This document shows, piece after piece, positions 58,820 through 64,000 of a stretch of DNA of 64,000 nt. Positions within the stretch are counted from its first letter, which is position 1. Each line of letters begins with the position of its first letter. Origin of the DNA: Diphasiastrum complanatum (Eukaryota > Streptophyta > Lycopodiopsida > Lycopodiales > Lycopodiaceae); contig CM055111.1 of assembly GCA_029204225.1 (NCBI GenBank), forward strand, positions 15,689,207 through 15,753,206, written 5' to 3'. Below the pieces are notes generated by a model. The model was not told the DNA's origin. It was given only the letters and a program-made list of their open reading frames with translations, and did no database searches. The position numbers and the translations under genes were made by a program.

Positions 58820-59750
58820 TAGTAATTATTCTTCCGTAGAGAACACGATGAAAGTTTGAATAAATCAAACTAATATCAGTGTCTTCAATCGGGTCTGTAT
58901 CTGATCTATTTACTAATAGAACAGTATTAGCTCTGATTGAATATGCGTGCGAAAATTATATGCGGAAGTAAGAGACAACTTAAGACAATTTTTAGACAAT
59001 AAGAAACTATTGATCAAAAACGAATTTTTATCACTATGGATCTGAATCATCAATATACATCTCTCGTTGTCTTATCTCGCTCTTGTGTCTCTGATTGAGT
59101 TACTGATTTACAACAAGTAGTGCACATGTATTTATATTGCTACACGACAGGTTTTTTGGCCTTTCAATGCTGTAACAGTAGATATCTAACCGTTTACGAT
59201 GGTTGATATTCAAATAGATGCTATGTTTTCAGGGTCAAATAATTTCTGTTCACGAATTATTTGCAAAAGCTTATCTCTTCGTCTCAGCTTCGTGTTCCGG
59301 AAAATTTTCACGACACTTGTCTTTTCGCGACAGATGACAATTCTCGAGCTTGAAGAAGAATCAGAATATTTCGTGAATTGTTCACTTATGTGGCCTGCTA
59401 CACAAGCCCATCGAGCCAGAAATTGGTCGAATTCAATAAAGAATGGTCAAAACTTCAAACGAGAGGTGTCCACAGATTTGTGGGCTCGACACAAATCCAC
59501 AGGTTCATTTTCAGCTCAATTTCGACATCGTTTGTCCAGAAACGGCTCTACCGAAGGGAATGCCACTAAATGGACTACTTTCCAACATTCCCAAGAAATG
59601 GTCGAATGTCGTCGAACGTAGTCCGTTTCAAATCCTCTATTCCGTCCTTTGATGCACGCCGAGACGAACCTACAAGACTAAATTGGGCTCCAAACGGTTC
59701 AATACTCATAGAAAAACATGCGTTCGAACCAGAAATCCTAAATTCTCCGC
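58820..59750 (-). repeat. 3' LTR of J (right edge uncertain)
   Basis: 58820-59230 is matched by 63583-64000. The part from 59230 to about 59750 is assigned to the LTR only because coding ends there; its partner lies outside the window. No gene is supported in it. Confidence 0.55.
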
Positions 59751-59755
59751 TGCTT

Positions 59756-61417
59756 CTTCTCGACTAAGTCCCTAATCACATGATACTTGATAGCTATATG
59801 CTTCGTTTTTGAGTGAAATACAAGATCTTTCGTAAGATAGATTGTTGAAGTGTTATCCATCAACAAGACATAAGGTTCATTAATAGATTCATCAAATCCT
59901 TCCAACATCTGTTTGATCCAAATCAGCTCATTTGCCATCTTGGCTACTGCTACATATTCCGCCTCGCATGAAGATTGAGCTACTGCTGTTTGCTTCTTGC
60001 TTATCCAGAGCATGGCTGTGCCAGATGCAAGAGTACAACCTCCTGAAATACTTTTGCTATCATCCTTCATGAATGCCCAGCTTGCGTCACTGTAAGATTC
60101 GATGTGAAATATAGCTTCCATCGAATAACGTAGTCCATAGTCTTTCATTTCCTGGAGATAATGTAGTACTCTCTTTGATAACTTCCAATGCAAAGATCCT
60201 GGGTTCAGATTATATTGGCTTAGCTTGTATACTGCAAACGCTATATCAGTTCTGGTGTTGTATGCTAGGTATAATAATGATCCAATCAGCCTACGATAGG
60301 GTGTTTTGGCCATTCGTTCCTCTTCCTTGAGAGTCTGCAGACAATCTGTCTTGCTCAATATTGTTCCAGGTATCATGGGAGTATGCAGACCTTTGTATTT
60401 GAGCATGTTGAAGTCTTCAATGATCTTTTGAATGTACTTTTGTTGGTGAAGATAAGTCTCTCACAATCTGCAAGCCTAGATAGATTTTAGCTTCTCCTAG
60501 GTTAGCAATCTCAAATATTTCAGAAATGTCTCTTTTGACATTTGAAATTAACTTATCTCTTCTTGAGAAGATAAGTGTGTCATCAACATAGACAGCTAGA
60601 ATGATTATTTCATTTTGGACATGCTTGATATAGACATCTGACTCAGCAAATAGAGGTTTGAAGCCTAAGGAATGTAGTGCTTTGTCCTTCTTTTTATACC
60701 ATTGTCTGGCTGCTTGTTTCAGAACATAAATGCTTTTATTTATGTGAACTCCGTATTCAGGATATTCTTGGTTTACAAAACCAAGTAGTTGGTCCATGAA
60801 TAAGTCTTCTTCCAATTCTGCATGCAAGAAAGCAGTATTCTCATCCACAATATGGATTTTTAGATCATGAGCCACTACATACGCAAATAACAAGTGAATT
60901 GATGTATGTTTGACTACCGGTGAGAAAGTATCAGTGTAGTCGATTCCATACTTTTGTGAAAATCCTTTAGCAACTAACCTTGCTTTGTATCTGATGTTTT
61001 CTACATCAGGACCTATTTTGATCTTGTAGATCCACTTGCACTTGACAGGTTTTTTGCCATCAGGTAGAGGTGCAAGTGTCCATACATTGTTCTTATAAAT
61101 GGATGACATTTCGTCCTCCATTGCCTGAATCCATCAATAGCTTTCTTGAATGTTTGAGGTTCGTAAGAGAAACCACAAAATTCGATGGCTGTATTAAAAA
61201 CATCTTGACTATACCTTTCTGGTGATTTTCGTTGTCTGTCAGATCTTCTCATAGGTGGTTTCGAGTCCGATTTTGCAGGTCTCAAGTTTGATTCTGATTC
61301 GAGCTTTTCTGCTAGAATTTGAATTGGCGATTTGAGTCTGTCAAGCACTCGATCTTGACCTCCCTCTAAATTTGGTAAGACTCTTTCATCTTCTGCTTGT
61401 TTTTCTTTTGTCGTCAT
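59756..61417 (-). pseudogene. Copia J RT/RNase H and integrase tail
   Basis: 61417-61013 is the integrase tail and linker (SDRQRKSPERYSQDVF). RT reads from 61121 (NNVWTLAPLPDGKKPVKCKWIY), with AVYVDDTLIF intact near 60580. A frameshift near 60420 changes frame to KTPYRRLIGSLLYLAYNTRTDIAF, SSCEAEYVAVAK and KHIAIKYHVIRDL. RNase H ends short (VEKK then LTR), losing the usual last 40 or so residues. RT catalytic residues are kept. Confidence 0.87.
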
Positions 61418-63520
61418 TGGTAGCTCATAATAGTTTTTGAGAACTTCATAGTCGACTAGGTCATTGTCTGCTATGTATTTTGTCTCATCAAATTTAACAT
61501 CTCAAACAACTTTTATCTTGCCAGTTTCTAGTATAATATGACGAATGTAACTCGAATCCTACCATAAAACCTTGTCATGTCTTTTCATCGAGTTTCTTTC
61601 TCAATTTATCTGGTATGTGCATATACACTATGCATCCAAATGTCCGAACATGTGCTAGATTTGGCTTCGACTTCTACCATATCTCATAAGAAGTTTTATC
61701 TGGTATTCAAGATTTCAGAATACAATTTTGAAGAAAATTTGATGTAGCCATTACTTCTGCCCACAACTATTTTGGTGCTTTCGCATGAGCCATCATACAC
61801 CTTGCAGCTTCCACCAGTGTGCGATTCCTTCGTTCAACTATTCCATTGTGTTGAGGTGTGTAAGATGAGGTCTTCGTGTGCATAATACCTCGATTAGTAC
61901 AATAAGCCTTGAATTCATTAGAATTGTGCTCACCTCCATGATCTGTGCGAATCTACTTTTGCTTATTGCATGTCTGCTTCTCAACTCAATTCATATACTC
62001 AACAAATTTCTCGAAAGCTTCCAATTTGGTACCAATAAAGTATACCATACTAAAATTTCCTGAAGTCATCAATAAATGTTATGAAGTACTTCGCATCACC
62101 CAACGACAATACTTCGAATGGTCCTCAAATATCTAAATGCACAATTTCAAGTACCTTAGTTGCTTTATAAACATCCTTACTGAAAGGTGATCTAGTCATC
62201 TTGCCTTTAAGATAGGATTCGCAGGTAGTTCAAATATCTCTACTTGTGATTTCGACTCATTGAATTCTCTGACTTTTGTTGGCTTGGTACAAGGCTTCCA
62301 TGTTCATATGACATAGCCTCTTGTGCCACAATACATTTGTTGATTCCTGAGTTTGATTGACTTGTTCGATTCTTGTTCAAATGTTCAGGTGATATAAACT
62401 TCATTCTCTGTTGCCTTTAGCAACCAGGTTATCAGAATCTTCCTCAAACAGTTTACAAGGGTTCTTTGTGAAGATTATTGACATGCTTGTATTGACTATC
62501 TTAGCTACAACTAGAAGATCTTTATCAAGAGTAGGGACATAGGGAACTTCCTCCAGTTTCTTATCTCCCTAATTCAATCCTGCCATAATACACCAGTTCC
62601 ATCAACCATGTGTTTAGAACCATCTCCAAGTATAATAAATCTCGAATAGTTCGTCTTCTTGTACTCAGACAAATAATAGTCTACTACTGCATGACCCCGT
62701 TTATGACAATGAATGCATTCAATCTTTGGATCTAACCAACACTTTTCTTTTGTGTGACCTGATCTTCTGCATTTATTGCAGATTTTCTTATCACTAGAAC
62801 TTTCTGTTGTTTACCAGATTGTTGTTCATTTGTCTTAGACCCATTCTTTTTAGCAGACTCCCTCTTAAACTTAGACTTCTTAGAAGATTTATTCTTTTGA
62901 GTAAATAGAGCATTTTTGGAATCACCATTGTCGTCATAGCATTCACGAGCTTCTACTTCCTCTTTAATTCCGTCTATTGCCTTTTGAAGTGTCATTGTCA
63001 CATCTTTCGCCAATAAGGTTCTTGTTGTGTGGAATGACCTGGGTAGGGCTTGAAGAAAATAACTAGGTTGTTTTCTGCACCAGAATTTTGCAAGGAAATA
63101 AACAGATCTTTAATCTTTCACGCGAATGTGTTCAGGTCTTTGCCGTCCCACTGTAGGTAAGTCAATTGGTCGTCCAAGAACATGATCTGATCACGAGATC
63201 GAGTCTCATTCGTGGATTGCAATTATTCCCATAAATCTTTTGCGTTCGAAATTGATGTAAGATCTAGTATTATATTGTCATGCACTAAAGATGCAATAAT
63301 TGCTATAGCTCTATCATTTTTTAAACTCCATTCTCGAAGTTCTTTACCAGGAGTAGCTACTGGCATCTCCTCTATTGGTTCTACCCATTGCCATAGACCT
63401 TCGCCCTTCAATAAGAGTGAAGTCTTTAATTTCCAAATCAAGTAGTTTGAACCTTCTGGATCGAAGATCGTAGTGATCATAGCTTGAATATTGATGATCA
63501 AAGTATCAATTTCAATTCCA
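61418..63520 (-). pseudogene. Copia J gag, protease, integrase remnants
   Basis: Gag near 63501-63223 (NYLIWKLKTSLLLKGEGLWQWV, KELREWSLKNDRAIA), matching G gag. A second block, 63013-62732, reads basic gag (SKKSKFKRESAKKNG). The zinc knuckle region (ECIHCHKRGHAV) lies near 62690-62725 with its last Cys changed to Tyr. Integrase is readable only in pieces (VLSLGDAKYFITFIDDF near 62080) with many stops. Dead coding region. Confidence 0.8.
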
Positions 63521-63523
63521 TAG

Positions 63524-63570
63524 GCTCTGATACCACTGTATCAAATTTAATTCCGGATGCTCTGATACCA
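63524..63570 (-). promoter_or_regulatory. Duplicated primer binding site of J
   Basis: Sense-strand TGGTATCAGAGC occurs twice, at 63559-63570 and 63524-63535, exactly 35 bp apart. The bases between and after are similar ('ggaattaaatttgatac' and 'ggaattgaaattgatac'), so a 35-bp unit with the primer site is duplicated in tandem. Confidence 0.85.
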
Positions 63571-64000
63571 CTATAGAAAAAATAGTAATTATCTTTCCAC
63601 AGAGAAATGATAAAATTTTGAATAAATCAAACTAATATCAGTGTCTTCAATCGGGTCTGTATCTGATCTATTTACTAATAGAACAGTATTAGCTCTGATT
63701 GAATATGCGTGCAAAAATTATGTGTGGAAGTAAGAGACAACTTTGGACAGTTTTTAGACAATAAGAAACTATTGATCAAAAATGAATTTTCATAACTCTA
63801 AATCTGAATCATCAATATACATCTCTTGATGTCTTATCTCATTGTTGTGTCTCTGATTGAGTTAGTGTATTACAATGAGTAGTGCACATGTATTTATAGT
63901 GCTACAAGACAGGTCTTTTGGCCTTTAATTTACAAGTCTTTTGGCCTTTCAATGCTGTAACAAAAGATATCTAACCGTTTACGAATAGGTGCTATGTTTT
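63571..64000 (-). repeat. 5' LTR of J (partial, cut by window)
   Basis: Matches the left LTR from 63583 on. A 12-base spacer (63571-63582) lies between the LTR-like sequence and the first primer site. A short duplication of 'tcttttggccttt' near 63915-63945 is absent from the left copy. Confidence 0.75.

Larger units (their letters stand above)
58820..64000 (-). mobile_element. Copia element J, decayed, runs off the window
   Basis: Minus-strand copia related to G. Left 3' LTR from 58820, RNase H/RT, integrase, protease and gag remnants to about 63500, primer sites at 63524-63570, and a 5' LTR starting near 63571 and continuing past 64000. Sequence 58850-59230 is repeated at 63598-64000 with moderate divergence. 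The left edge sits in a 25-bp minisatellite. The target duplication cannot be checked. Confidence 0.85.

Overview
This is plant nuclear DNA made almost entirely of LTR retrotransposons. It holds no rRNA, tRNA, CRISPR array or bacterial operon. The elements carry primer sites of the form TGGTATCAGAGC, which pair with the 3' end of plant initiator-Met tRNA, and plant-type Ty1/copia domains in the order gag, protease, integrase, RT, RNase H. Five-base target duplications, nested insertions and microsatellites fit a large, repeat-rich land-plant genome. The species cannot be read from the window.

Layout. (A) 1414-7042: a complete but decayed copia element with 274-bp LTRs and duplication ATGTG. 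7043-12120: a short multi-exon gene-like segment on the minus strand (7823-8534), then minus-strand copia and Ty3/gypsy scraps. 12155-12545: a 155-bp tandem repeat. (B) 12890-16280: 5'-truncated copia with its 3' LTR. 18593-19352: part of an LTR of the G family. (D) 19353-30233: copia with a 737-bp LTR, inserted in that LTR and lacking its 3' end. (E) 21479-27792: copia with 863-bp LTRs nested in D, almost intact and very young. 30240-31735: a gypsy fragment. (C) 31736-33510: a relative of B. (L) 33522-34670: the tail of another copia element. 34671-41494: microsatellites, a 25-bp minisatellite, a CACTA-type DUF4218 fragment and a gag-like CCHC fragment. (G) 41495-45727: decayed minus-strand copia. 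(H) 45728-47732: 5'-truncated member of E's family. (I) 47733-50591: 5'-truncated relative of D. (F) 51812-57619: complete minus-strand member of D's family, with matching LTRs and duplication AATGG but an inverted 1.4-kb internal block; it splits an older ORF. (J) 58820-64000: minus-strand copia running off the right edge.

The youngest element is E. Its two LTRs differ at one base by eye, and its roughly 1,326-codon gag-pol frame has a single stop codon. The rest are fossils with stops, frameshifts and deletions. They record nested insertion (G-type LTR, then D, then E; I, then H), illegitimate recombination at short repeats, and inversion.

I did not find a wholly new biological system. The strongest unusual signals are the inversion inside F between intact LTRs and duplications, a phase-consistent spliced gene fragment at 7823-8534, repeated CACACGTGTG palindromes in LTRs of two copia families, a cluster of CATGCA motifs in the LTR of I, and a duplicated primer binding site in J. 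All identities and counts were made by eye.
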